Part shown: one piece after another, positions 14,942-23,886 of the stretch
Numbering within the stretch: the first letter of the stretch is position 1
Layout of the letters: every line of letters starts with the position of its first letter
Assembly (NCBI GenBank): GCA_964221845.1
Contig: CAXPZW010000036.1
Span: 14,687-78,686 of the forward strand
Reading direction: 5' to 3'
Length of the DNA stretch: 64,000 nt
Origin: CAXPZW01 sp964221845
GTDB lineage: Bacteria; Bacteroidota; Bacteroidia; Flavobacteriales_D; Sanyastnellaceae
The notes under the pieces: model-generated
The model's database searches: none
What the model saw: the letters and a program-made list of their open reading frames with translations, nothing else
What the model was told of the DNA's origin: nothing
Position numbers and translations under genes: made by a program

Positions 14942-16573
14942 ATGCGAATTCTCTTGATGGCAGCCTGTGCGTTGCTGCTGGCCGCTCCTGCGGCTTGGTC
15001 CCAGGCCACCCCGGGCTGCACCTACCCCAACGCTTTCAACTACGATCCCGGCGCCGAAGAAGACGACGGCTCCTGCATCTTTTTCTGCACCCCTGGCTTT
15101 TTCTACAGTTCTACCGGAGGCTGCGAAGAATGCCCCGCCGGTACTTTCTCCGACGGAACAACCTTGTTTTGCGAGGCGTGTCCTCAAGGAACGTTCGCGA
15201 GCACCTCAGGCTCCGAGGCGTGTACCGATTGCCCACCTGGCACCTTCAATGATGTCGTGGGAGGCGTAGCCTGCTCATTCTGTCCTCCGGGATTCTACAG
15301 CCCCGAACCCGGCGCAGCGGCGTGCATCCCTTGCCCTGCAGGCTCCTACAATCCCGTCACCGGTGCCATTGAATGCATCCCTTGTGCTGCGGGCAGTGCC
15401 AGCGCGATCGAAGGTGCCATTGCATGCACCGACTGTGCTCCCGGCCAGGTAGCCTCCGGCCAAGGTTCGGTCCTCTGCGAAGACTGTCCTCCAGGAACGT
15501 TCATTGCCGACACCGGTGGCCAAACCTGCTTGGATTGCCCACCCGGGACCTTCCAAGACTTGGCAGGAAGCAATGCTTGCTCGGTGTGTCCTCCGGGATT
15601 CTACAGCCCCGAACCCGGCGCAGTAGCTTGTATCCCTTGCCCTGCAGGCACCTACAACCCAATCAGTGGCGCCATAACGTGCCTGCCATGTGCTTTGGGC
15701 ACAAGCAGCGCAACCGAAGGCGCCATCGCCTGTACTGCTTGTGCAGAGGGCCAAGTCGCTCCCGATACCGGTTCATCAGCATGTGAAGATTGTCCCCCTG
15801 GATCCTTTGCCGACGTAGCCGGTGGCATCGCTTGCACCACGTGCCCTCCTGGCACCTTCCAAGACCAAGCCGGATCGAATGCTTGTACGGTATGCCCTCC
15901 AGGCACCTACCAGCCCAACCCCGGAGCCACTTCCTGCATTCCTTGCCCAGCAGGAACGTTCAACAGCATATCGGGTGCGGTGGAGTGCTTGGCGTGCGCG
16001 GCCGGCACGTTCCAAGACCAAGAGGGCCAGATCAACTGCTTGCAGTGTGCGGTGGGCCAAGTCGCCTCTACAGGCGGCGAGCCCGAATGTGAAGACTGCC
16101 CCGCAGGCACCTTTGCCAGTACCGTGGGTCAAGCGGAATGCCAAGACTGCCCGCCAGGCACCTTCAGCTCGGATGCCGCTTCGGCCTTCTGCTACACCTG
16201 CCCTCCAGGTAAAATCGCACCCGAAAGTGGCAGCCAAGCATGCGAAGATTGCCCTCCCGGCACCTTTATGGCGTATTCCGGCGGTGTGGCCTGTATCCCT
16301 TGTGCAGCTGGCACCTTCTCTTCGGTGGGTGGAAGTGCCGCTTGCAACAATTGTCCATCAGGATTCACCTCGGAGGCTGGAGCTGCTGCCTGTGTGCCGA
16401 TTGTATCCGGGTGCACAAGCGTGTGCGCGGCCAACTACGATCCCGCGGCCAACGTCGACGACGGCTCATGTGTGCTGACCGCCGCATGCCCACAAGACCT
16501 CAACGCCGACGGCGAGGTGGGCAGCGCCGATTTGCTTGAAATCCTCAGCGTGTTTGGCACCACCTGCGAATAG
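14942..16573 (+). CDS. secreted cysteine-repeat protein (GCC2/GCC3-like) with terminal dockerin-like EF-hand
   Basis: A 543-residue exported protein. After a signal peptide (MRILLMAACALLLAAPAAWS), a calcium-loop-like NYDPGAEEDDGSC motif is followed by 25 tandem units of about 17 residues of the form CPPGTFxxxxGxxACxx (15131-16399). These resemble eukaryote-type GCC2/GCC3 or ephrin-receptor-like repeats. A second ANYDPAANVDDGSC motif follows. The C-terminus DLNADGEVGSADLLEILSVFG has the spacing of one dockerin/EF-hand loop. I see no T9SS sorting domain. The function is probably structural or adhesive; the cysteines likely form disulfides in the periplasm or outside the cell. Confidence 0.85.
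   Translation: MRILLMAACALLLAAPAAWSQATPGCTYPNAFNYDPGAEEDDGSCIFFCTPGFFYSSTGGCEECPAGTFSDGTTLFCEACPQGTFASTSGSEACTDCPPGTFNDVVGGVACSFCPPGFYSPEPGAAACIPCPAGSYNPVTGAIECIPCAAGSASAIEGAIACTDCAPGQVASGQGSVLCEDCPPGTFIADTGGQTCLDCPPGTFQDLAGSNACSVCPPGFYSPEPGAVACIPCPAGTYNPISGAITCLPCALGTSSATEGAIACTACAEGQVAPDTGSSACEDCPPGSFADVAGGIACTTCPPGTFQDQAGSNACTVCPPGTYQPNPGATSCIPCPAGTFNSISGAVECLACAAGTFQDQEGQINCLQCAVGQVASTGGEPECEDCPAGTFASTVGQAECQDCPPGTFSSDAASAFCYTCPPGKIAPESGSQACEDCPPGTFMAYSGGVACIPCAAGTFSSVGGSAACNNCPSGFTSEAGAAACVPIVSGCTSVCAANYDPAANVDDGSCVLTAACPQDLNADGEVGSADLLEILSVFGTTCE
15230..16147 (+). repeat. three tandem copies of a 306-base (102-residue, six-unit) super-repeat
   Basis: Units 3-8, 9-14 and 15-20 of the cysteine protein line up in the same order (for example FYSPEPGA, then YNPISGA/YNPVTGA, then an EGAIA unit, then a GQVA unit). 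The first two blocks (15230 and 15536) are nearly identical at the DNA level over at least 70 bases around 15282 and 15588. This points to recent duplication; the third block is more diverged. Confidence 0.85.
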
Positions 16574-16589
16574 CCTATAAAACAGGAAA

Positions 16590-16611
16590 AGGTTGGCCAA
16601 TTGGCCAACCC
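16590..16611 (+). terminator. 20-base perfect palindrome followed by a pyrimidine tract
   Basis: GGTTGGCC, AATT, GGCCAACC form a perfect inverted repeat 20 bases after the stop of the cysteine-repeat gene. It is followed by about 50 bases of almost pure pyrimidine. It is a plausible 3' hairpin, but the spacing to T-runs is not that of a classical intrinsic terminator. Confidence 0.45.
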
Positions 16612-16847
16612 TGGTCCTGCTCTTTCTCACTCTTCCCTCCTGTATCTTCCCTTCTTTCTCTCTCTGCGCAAATGGTTCTAGTCGGAATCAGAATTCAAAC
16701 CGGGCGGTTCAATTCCCGATTGAAATGTTTTCGAGGTTGTGGTCGTGGTCGATGAGTCGCTGATCGATTTCCTTATGTATTCGTAAAAGCCCTGCCGAGG
16801 TTCGTGCGGAGGTGTCCGAGGGGCGTGTGGGCTGATTCTGACAAATC

Positions 16848-16871
16848 AAAAACGCCGCCCAAAAGGCGACG
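16848..16871 (-). terminator. intrinsic terminator of the RnfD-like/DUF2330 operon
   Basis: On the minus strand CGTCGCC pairs with GGCGGCG (one G-T wobble) across a 5-base loop, followed by TTTTT. Confidence 0.7.
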
Positions 16872-16955
16872 TCTTCGAACCGTTCCAAAACGCAGTGTTG
16901 CAGGAGCGGCGCACCGGAAGGACCGCAGTCCTCCCGGCGTCCGTCCAACAACAAA

Positions 16956-18422
16956 TCAGCCCGCCGCAAGGGTGCGGCGGCCCAACATCTTCAAGGTCAG
17001 CAGCAAGGCAAAAAAGCCGAGCAGCACCCACATCCCAGCACCGGGGCCACTTGGTGGTGGGGGCAGATCTGGGACTGCCGTGGGCAGCACCTCTCCTTTG
17101 TTCGTGTCTTGTGGAGCGTCGTTCATCAGGTGGTCGAGCTCGGTGATGTAGCGCTGGGACTTGTGGTGTTGCCAGCCGGTCAGCGCCTGCAGGTTGTCCA
17201 CCTCGTCTTGACGACGCTGGCGCTGGGTGCGCAGGTAAGCCTGGCCATCCTCACACGAGAAATCCCCTGAGGCCGAATGGGTCAACACGTAGCGTGCTTG
17301 GTAGTGCTGCTTGTTGGGGGTGACCTGAAACTGCAGGTCTTGCGGAAACTTGTCGCGGCTGTAGCGCACGTGCATGCGGGTAAAAAACACCGGGTCGCCA
17401 CTGTTGAGCCAGTCCACGCCGGCATCTGCAAATTCCTGTTCCATGGGAGGCGGTCCCACACACGGGTCGCACTTCATACCTCCCCAAGAAGGGGTCACCG
17501 TCCAGGCGTACTCGGTAAAGATGCTGTTGCGGCCGTTGAGGGTGTACTGGCGGTCAAACAGGTCTACGTAGAAGTCGCCAAAATCGGGCTTGACAAAGAG
17601 GGGGATGTTGTTGCCGGTGGGCATTTCCACGTTGCGGTAGTTGGTGCACTCCACGCGGCCTTGGCGGGTCAGGGTATACACCACCATGTCCTGGGTGCCC
17701 TTGCTGTTGGCCATGCCCAGGCGGATCGGAAGCATGAAGCGGTCCGACTCGTAGGTGATTTGGATGGGGCTGAGCCCTTGGCTGCCGAGGTTGGCGTAGG
17801 CCTGCTCGTTGACCTTGACCACAAAGAATTTGAGTTGGTTTTTGATGTAGGGATCCAGGACTTCGTGGGCGTTCCCGGGAATCTGGTACCCGTTGCCAGT
17901 AAGCCACGTCTTCAGCCCCTTGGAGTCCTTGGCCGAGAGGATGAGGATGTCGTACTCCCCCACGAGGTATTGCGCCTCAATGGTCACGCCCAAATCAGCG
18001 TCTTCTTCGAACTCCACCATCATGTCCATCATGGCTACTCCGGCCAATGTCCGGGTCTCGGCCCAGGCGTAATTCTTGACGAACTGCTGACAAGGGTTGT
18101 GGTCGTAGTATTCCACTAGACGCGGAGCACTATAGTTGTTGAGTTGGTCAAACAGCCACGGGCGTACCACGCGGATGTCTTGCTCGTTGAGCACCACAGG
18201 CACGGGCACCACCATGGCAAACTCACTCACGTCTCCTTGAAAATCAGAGCTCATGGTGATCACAGAATGGTTTTGGTCACGCACCAAGATGACCTCGGAG
18301 GTGTTGTTGAACAGGCTGGCGTCGGCCTTGGCCACATAAAAGCCGCAGAAAGCAGGGGCTTCGGCCGCGGTCAGCAGCAGTCCAAAGGCACCCAAAAAGG
18401 CAAAGAGGGATTTCAGATTCAT
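16956..18422 (-). CDS. DUF2330 envelope protein with C-terminal membrane anchor
   Basis: A 488-residue protein. A signal peptide ends near AEAPAFCGFYV; CGFYVAKADASLFN is the characteristic start of DUF2330. A long beta-rich extracytoplasmic domain follows (including FAMVVPVPVVL, and a CDPCVGPPP Cys pair near residue 320). A proline-rich linker and a C-terminal transmembrane helix (about 465-482, then RR) complete it. The ATG overlaps the stop of the RnfD-like gene upstream (ATGA), so translation is probably coupled. DUF2330 has no assigned activity. A metal- or redox-related role beside the flavoprotein-like partner is only inference. Confidence 0.85.
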   Translation of the reverse strand: MNLKSLFAFLGAFGLLLTAAEAPAFCGFYVAKADASLFNNTSEVILVRDQNHSVITMSSDFQGDVSEFAMVVPVPVVLNEQDIRVVRPWLFDQLNNYSAPRLVEYYDHNPCQQFVKNYAWAETRTLAGVAMMDMMVEFEEDADLGVTIEAQYLVGEYDILILSAKDSKGLKTWLTGNGYQIPGNAHEVLDPYIKNQLKFFVVKVNEQAYANLGSQGLSPIQITYESDRFMLPIRLGMANSKGTQDMVVYTLTRQGRVECTNYRNVEMPTGNNIPLFVKPDFGDFYVDLFDRQYTLNGRNSIFTEYAWTVTPSWGGMKCDPCVGPPPMEQEFADAGVDWLNSGDPVFFTRMHVRYSRDKFPQDLQFQVTPNKQHYQARYVLTHSASGDFSCEDGQAYLRTQRQRRQDEVDNLQALTGWQHHKSQRYITELDHLMNDAPQDTNKGEVLPTAVPDLPPPPSGPGAGMWVLLGFFALLLTLKMLGRRTLAAG

Positions 18423-19264
18423 GACGTTGGGGATTGAGTTGCGGGTTTGGGCGCGAACCAACGGAAGCGTTCGCCGCGCCAGATGAGGTTGAACAGCACC
18501 GTGAAGGGCGTCAGGAAAAACAGCGTCCAAATCGGTGCGGTGTGTACGTAGTAGAATTGGCTCACGCCGAAAGTGATCACCGCCAACAGCACGCTCCACA
18601 CAATGCGTCCACGTTTGTGGCGCGGGGTGGTGACCGGGTCGGTGATCATGAAGAAGGTGAAGAGCAACAGGGCTCCGTTGCTCAAGCGGTGCAGCGGTAC
18701 ATCAAAGGTCCAGCCCAGGTACAAGACGCTGCGTGCGATTTCCAACAAGGCCAACGTGCCCAGGAACCACAAACTGGTGTCCACCCGCCCCACCCGAAAG
18801 AGCACCATGGCGGCTGCGGAACCAAAGAAGAACAGCAGCATCGGCCCGCTGCCCCACTGGCCGGGAGAAATCCACGCTTCGCCGGTGAGTACAATGGCCG
18901 CCACAATGCCCAGGTTGGCAGGATTGAAAATGTGCACCTTGTCGACCCGCAGCAAAAACTTGCTCCCAATGGCCAACATGGCCGCCAAGATGTAGACCTC
19001 GATTTGGTTGGCTTTCAACAGCAAACACAGGCCCAATGCGGTGATGGCCGCACTTTTCATCGAAGTCCACGACTTGCCCTTCCACACAATTCCGGTGGCT
19101 TGCACCAAGAACGAGGTGCCGAGCAGCGCAGCGTATGCTGTCCATTGCCCGGCCCAACCCAGATCTACAATGCCGTAGGTCAAAAAGGCGCTGAGTGCGA
19201 GGATTTGAAAGTGGCGTGGATCGCCAAAAAGCCAGGAGCGGAATGCGAGAAGTTGGGATTGCAT
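18419..19264 (-). CDS. RnfD/NqrB-like (UnbU-type) membrane protein
   Basis: A 281-residue integral membrane protein with about nine helices. It belongs to the RnfD/NqrB/UnbU group: a KVHIFNPANLGIV motif and, near the C-terminus, FFMITDPVTTP, where Rnf and Nqr proteins have the Thr that can carry covalent FMN. No other Rnf or Nqr subunit is nearby. I started at MQSQLLAF; 38 extra in-frame residues upstream lack the expected helix. It is the first gene of a two-gene operon with DUF2330. The pair may form a minimal membrane electron-transfer unit, which is inference. Confidence 0.85.
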   Translation of the reverse strand: MQSQLLAFRSWLFGDPRHFQILALSAFLTYGIVDLGWAGQWTAYAALLGTSFLVQATGIVWKGKSWTSMKSAAITALGLCLLLKANQIEVYILAAMLAIGSKFLLRVDKVHIFNPANLGIVAAIVLTGEAWISPGQWGSGPMLLFFFGSAAAMVLFRVGRVDTSLWFLGTLALLEIARSVLYLGWTFDVPLHRLSNGALLLFTFFMITDPVTTPRHKRGRIVWSVLLAVITFGVSQFYYVHTAPIWTLFFLTPFTVLFNLIWRGERFRWFAPKPATQSPTS

Positions 19265-19413
19265 AGGATCGGTGTGTGGTTCCCCGTACACGTGTTTGGT
19301 AAAGGGGTTCAAATACCGGATGCTTTTTTTTGCGTCATTCCACAAAGGCCCCTTGAAGGCTGGGCCAAACTGGCACACGGCTTGCCGCTGTGGAACCCCT
19401 AACTTCGCCCCGC

Positions 19414-22400
19414 ATGAAACGCGTGCTCAAATGGCTTCGAAACTTGCTGCTGTTGCTGCTGCTGCTGGCATTGGCCGTCTGGGGTGTGCTCCAAACCGAA
19501 TGGGGCCAAACCTGGGCCACCCAGCGCATTGCGGGCTACTTGAGCGGTGAGTTGGGCACACGCGTGACCGTCGGCAGCGTCAACGCCGACTTTTTCTCGG
19601 ACGCCATTTTGGGCGACGTCTACGTGGAGGACTTTACCGGCGACACCCTGGCCCACATCGGCGAGGTGCGCATGAACGGCTTCAATTTCAAGGAGCGCGC
19701 CTCCTGCATCCGCATCGAAGAAATCGAACTGGACCGCCCCACCTTCTACCTGCACAAACCCGCGGGCAACACCGATTGGAACCTCCAGTTTTTGACCGGC
19801 TACTTTGCCACCGAAGGCACCGACTCTTCGGAGACCTGCGTGGAAATCAACCGCATTCGCATTGCCAATGGCCGTTTTCGCATGGACGACGACAACCAGG
19901 CCCCCATCGATGCACCGCGCATCGATTGGATGCACATGGGGTTGAGCCAGGTTGACCTGGAAGCCGAAGATTTCAGGCTCTTGGGCGATTCCATCTCGGC
20001 GCAAATCGATCACCTGCATGCTTTGGAGCAAAGCGGCTTTCACCTGCAGGAATTCTCCGGGCTGTACCAAATGGATGACGAGCTGTTGATCGTGGACAAC
20101 AACATTCTGCGCACCAACAACAGCGATCTCAAAGGGCGCTTGGCCTTCAAGTTCAAGACGCTGGAGGACTTCTCAGACTTCGAAACCAAGGTGCGCATGA
20201 ATTGCAGCTTTGCCGAAAGTCACCTGGAGATGGGCGACCTCGCCTACTTCACTGAAGCGCTCGAAGGACTAAAAAAACCCCTGAACTTCAGCGGCAAGAT
20301 CCGCGGCCGGGTCAACAACCTCAAAATCCGCGAGTTGGACCTGCGTTTTGGCAACCGCTCCCAATTCAAAGGCGACTGCGACCTCACCGGATTGCCCGAA
20401 ATCGACCGGACCTTCATTGCACTGACCATTGATCAAGTGCAAACCAACAAGGGCGACTTGGAGGCCATCCCCATCCCCCCATTTACCTCGGGCAACAAGC
20501 TGAAGGCCCCAGCCAACTTTGCCCAACTCGGCAACATGCAGTTCGAGGGAAACTTCACGGGGTTCCTGTCTGATTTTGCGGCATATGGAGATTTGAAAAC
20601 CGCCATCGGTGCGGTGCGCGCAGACATCCACATGGAAGAAGGCGCAGACACCTACACCTACGAAGGCCGCCTGAACACCGACAACTTTGACCTGGGCACC
20701 TTCTACAGCAACGAGACCTTGGGCAGCCTCACCAGCCATTTGGTGATCTCCGGCAGCGGACTCACCCGCGACGATTTGGACGCCACGGTAGTGGGCGACA
20801 TCGACGCATTTGGACTCAACGGTTACACCTACACCGGCACCACGGTCAACGGGCAGTACCGCCAGAACTTCTTTGAGGGGGACGTGATCCTGGACGACCC
20901 CGCGTGCATCCTGGACTTTGGCGGAAAAATCGATTTTACCGCTCAGCGTCCTACATACCAGTTCGTGGTCGAAATCGGGAACATCGACCTCAAAACACTC
21001 AACCTCTACCAAGGCGCTGAGTACTCGTGCCTCTCGGGCAAGGCTACGGTGGACGGCGCCGGGTTTGACCTAAAAACCCTCGAAGGGAGTTACGTGATCG
21101 AAGACCTCACCTATTGCGCGGTCTCGGACGAATGCCGCTTGGACCGGGTCAACATGACCGCCTCGCGCACCGACCGTGGCCGTAAGCTGACGCTGGAATC
21201 TTCCATCCTAGACGCCGACCTCACCGGACGCATCGACCTGGACAAACTGCCGCTGGCCGTGGAATTCATCTTGGCGGATTTGGTGCCCACCTACCCCGCT
21301 CCCCAGGGCGTGCGCGAACCTGATGAAGATTTTGATCTGAACGTCACGGTCAAGGACTGGACCTTGGTCCAAAGCTTCTTCCTTCCGGAGGTGAGCGTAG
21401 CTCAGGACACCCAATTCCACCTGGACCTGCACGAAGACGTCCACGACTTCAGCGTACAACTCCACAGCGACTCACTGCGCTACCAGGACATCGTGTTCAT
21501 CCGTCCCGATCTGGACATCGCTCGCATTGGCCCAGGCGTGCTCATGGACCTGCACGCCGACCGATTGGCCCTGAGTCCCGCGCTCGGGTTTGATAGCCTG
21601 CAAGTGGATGCGCAAAGTGAAGGAGCTCGGGTGTTGACCCACATCGATTGGAACACCACACGCGAAGGCCATGCCGGCGAGCTGAACTCGGTGCTGGAGA
21701 TTGTTTCCGCGGACTCGCTCAACCTGTCGTTCAACGCCTCAGAGATTGAACTGAACGGCCGGACATGGGACCTCCACCCCGACGCGCTGGTGCAGTACAC
21801 GCCCGAAGAAATTCACGTTGAGAACATGGTCATCCAAGACGGTCCGGAGTTCCTGCGCGTGGCCGGCGACCTGAGTACTGATCCGCTCAAAGAGATGGAA
21901 GTGGAATTGGCCGGGTTTGAGCTCGACAACATCAACCCGTTCCTGGGCGACGCCATGGACATCCAAGGCAACGTGTCGGGCACTGCGTCCATCCGCGATC
22001 CGTACGACGAGAAGTTGATCAACTCCGACCTGATTGTGGCCGGGTTTGAGTTCCAAGGGTATGACATCGGAGATCTGTGCGTGGAGAGTGTCTGGGACAA
22101 CACCACCGACCGCCTCTACCTCAATGGCGAGCTCAAGAAAGACGACTTCGACACCTTCGTGTTCAACGGACAATACATCCCCGAAAACCAAGAAAACTCG
22201 CTGGACATCCTCATGACCGTCAACCGTTTTGAGTTGGACTTCATCAACACCTTTGTGGACGAGGGCGTTTCGGACCTGGACGGCACGGCAACCGGTTACG
22301 TGCACGTGACCGGCAACCCGGACAAACCGCTGCTCAACGGCGAGCTGGATTTTGACGAGGTCACCGTCAGCGTGGACTACCTGGGCACCACCTACACCTT

Positions 22401-23808
22401 TGCCGAGAAGGCCACGATCTACCCCGACATGTTCACCCTGGACAACATCACCGTGCACGACCAGGAGAACAACGACGGCTTTTTGGTGGGCACCGTCATC
22501 CACGACAACTTCGCCGACTGGAACTTTGACCTGGCCCTGTTTGTGGACGAGGAACCCTTCCTGTGCATGAACACCACCAAGCAGGACAACGACCTATTTT
22601 ACGGCAAAGCCTACGGACAGGGCTACATCAACGTCTCGGGCTACCAAGACCACTTGATTTTTGACATCGAGCTGCAAAGCGGTAAAGGCACCTCGTTGGC
22701 ACTGCCTTTGGAGGAAACCGGAGAGGTGCAGTTCGAAGACTTTGTCACCTTCATTGACCCCAACAAAAAGGAAGAAAAAACTGCGGTAGACCTCTCAGGC
22801 ATTGAACTGAACTTTGGGCTGGACATCACGCCCGAGGCCGAGATCATGCTGATTTTGGACGAAGCCGTGGGCGACGTGATGCGCGGCCGGGGCCAAGGGC
22901 ATTTGGAGATGAGCATTTCCACCTTGGGCACTTTTGAGATGGTGGGACTCATTGAGGTGCTGGAAGGCAACTACCTCTTCACACTCAAAAACCTGATCAA
23001 CAAGGAATTTGCGGTGCGCCCAGGCGGCACCATCGCGTGGTACGGCGACCCCATTGCCGCCGACCTCAACCTGGAGGCCATTTACGAGCTCGAAGCCCCG
23101 CTGTACGACCTGCTCGGAGATGAGAACAACGCGGCCTATAAGAACCGCTCGCCCATCGACCTGGTCATGGAGCTCGAGGGCAACATGTTGACGCCAGAGA
23201 TTCACTTTGACATTGAGCTGCCCTCTGCGGACGACATCACGCGATCACGGGTCAATTCCATCTTGAGCTCTGAAGAGGAGTTGAATCGGCAGGCCTTTTC
23301 GCTGCTGGTATTGAAGCGGTTTGTTTCGCCGCACCATGGCGGGGGAAGTGCCGGAAACGCCTTGGCAGTGAACACCCTGGAAATGCTGTCCTCTCAGATG
23401 GGACTTTGGCTGAGTGACATCTCCGAGGACTTTGACATTGGCATCAACTACAGCCCGGGGGATGAGATTTCCAACGAGGAGATTGCCATTGCGCTGTCCA
23501 CCCAGCTGTTCAACGACCGCCTGCGCATCAGCGGAAACTTTGGGGTAAGCCAAGGCAACGAAGCCAACCAGAATCCCTCCAACCTCATCGGCGACATCAA
23601 GATCGAGTACAGCATCACCGAGGACGGCAAGATTCGCCTTGTGGTGTACAACGAAACCAACGATTACGCCGTGGCCACGACCGCGCAATCCACATACACC
23701 CAGGGAGTTGGGGTGCTGTACCAAGAGGAATTCGACACCATGGACGAGTTCTATTGCGGGTTCAAGAACCTGTTCCGGCGCGAATCAGAGCGCTCGCCCT
23801 GCCGCTAG
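19414..23808 (+). CDS. TamB-like translocation/assembly protein (DUF490 C-terminus)
   Basis: A very large protein of 1464 residues. An N-terminal membrane anchor (WLRNLLLLLLLLALAVWGV) is followed by an AsmA/TamB-type beginning (GYLSGELGTRVTVGSV) and a long repetitive beta-strand region forming the lipid-conducting groove. The C-terminal TamB domain (about 1080-1440) contains GQGHLEMSISTLGTFEMVG, LEGNYLF and the GLWLSDISEDFDIGINY segment. TamB proteins span the periplasm and serve outer-membrane lipid transport or barrel assembly. I started at MKRVLKW (19414) rather than an upstream GTG. A TAACTTCG box (one mismatch) lies at 19399-19406. Confidence 0.92.
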   Translation: MKRVLKWLRNLLLLLLLLALAVWGVLQTEWGQTWATQRIAGYLSGELGTRVTVGSVNADFFSDAILGDVYVEDFTGDTLAHIGEVRMNGFNFKERASCIRIEEIELDRPTFYLHKPAGNTDWNLQFLTGYFATEGTDSSETCVEINRIRIANGRFRMDDDNQAPIDAPRIDWMHMGLSQVDLEAEDFRLLGDSISAQIDHLHALEQSGFHLQEFSGLYQMDDELLIVDNNILRTNNSDLKGRLAFKFKTLEDFSDFETKVRMNCSFAESHLEMGDLAYFTEALEGLKKPLNFSGKIRGRVNNLKIRELDLRFGNRSQFKGDCDLTGLPEIDRTFIALTIDQVQTNKGDLEAIPIPPFTSGNKLKAPANFAQLGNMQFEGNFTGFLSDFAAYGDLKTAIGAVRADIHMEEGADTYTYEGRLNTDNFDLGTFYSNETLGSLTSHLVISGSGLTRDDLDATVVGDIDAFGLNGYTYTGTTVNGQYRQNFFEGDVILDDPACILDFGGKIDFTAQRPTYQFVVEIGNIDLKTLNLYQGAEYSCLSGKATVDGAGFDLKTLEGSYVIEDLTYCAVSDECRLDRVNMTASRTDRGRKLTLESSILDADLTGRIDLDKLPLAVEFILADLVPTYPAPQGVREPDEDFDLNVTVKDWTLVQSFFLPEVSVAQDTQFHLDLHEDVHDFSVQLHSDSLRYQDIVFIRPDLDIARIGPGVLMDLHADRLALSPALGFDSLQVDAQSEGARVLTHIDWNTTREGHAGELNSVLEIVSADSLNLSFNASEIELNGRTWDLHPDALVQYTPEEIHVENMVIQDGPEFLRVAGDLSTDPLKEMEVELAGFELDNINPFLGDAMDIQGNVSGTASIRDPYDEKLINSDLIVAGFEFQGYDIGDLCVESVWDNTTDRLYLNGELKKDDFDTFVFNGQYIPENQENSLDILMTVNRFELDFINTFVDEGVSDLDGTATGYVHVTGNPDKPLLNGELDFDEVTVSVDYLGTTYTFAEKATIYPDMFTLDNITVHDQENNDGFLVGTVIHDNFADWNFDLALFVDEEPFLCMNTTKQDNDLFYGKAYGQGYINVSGYQDHLIFDIELQSGKGTSLALPLEETGEVQFEDFVTFIDPNKKEEKTAVDLSGIELNFGLDITPEAEIMLILDEAVGDVMRGRGQGHLEMSISTLGTFEMVGLIEVLEGNYLFTLKNLINKEFAVRPGGTIAWYGDPIAADLNLEAIYELEAPLYDLLGDENNAAYKNRSPIDLVMELEGNMLTPEIHFDIELPSADDITRSRVNSILSSEEELNRQAFSLLVLKRFVSPHHGGGSAGNALAVNTLEMLSSQMGLWLSDISEDFDIGINYSPGDEISNEEIAIALSTQLFNDRLRISGNFGVSQGNEANQNPSNLIGDIKIEYSITEDGKIRLVVYNETNDYAVATTAQSTYTQGVGVLYQEEFDTMDEFYCGFKNLFRRESERSPCR

Positions 23809-23886
23809 ACTTCCCACGTTTGGCCGAACAATGGCCGGGCCCGGCGGGTCTATTTCTGTACCTTCACCCCAACCAATTGAACCTGC

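Larger units (their letters stand above)
16574..16955 (+). other. 382-base intergenic region, convergent genes
   Basis: Holds the palindrome near 16590, a CT-rich tract at about 16619-16668, and the minus-strand terminator at 16848-16871. The stretch 16672-16847 between them has lower GC than its surroundings. No open frame in it is convincing on either strand. Confidence 0.6.

Noticed and set aside
16700..16725. tRNA T-loop-like string GGTTCAATTCCC
   Set aside because: No acceptor stem, D-arm or anticodon arm can be built around it in either direction, so it is chance similarity.
16709..16969. 86-residue minus-strand frame after the DUF2330 gene
   Set aside because: It overlaps the end of DUF2330, spans the intrinsic terminator and has no recognisable protein pattern.
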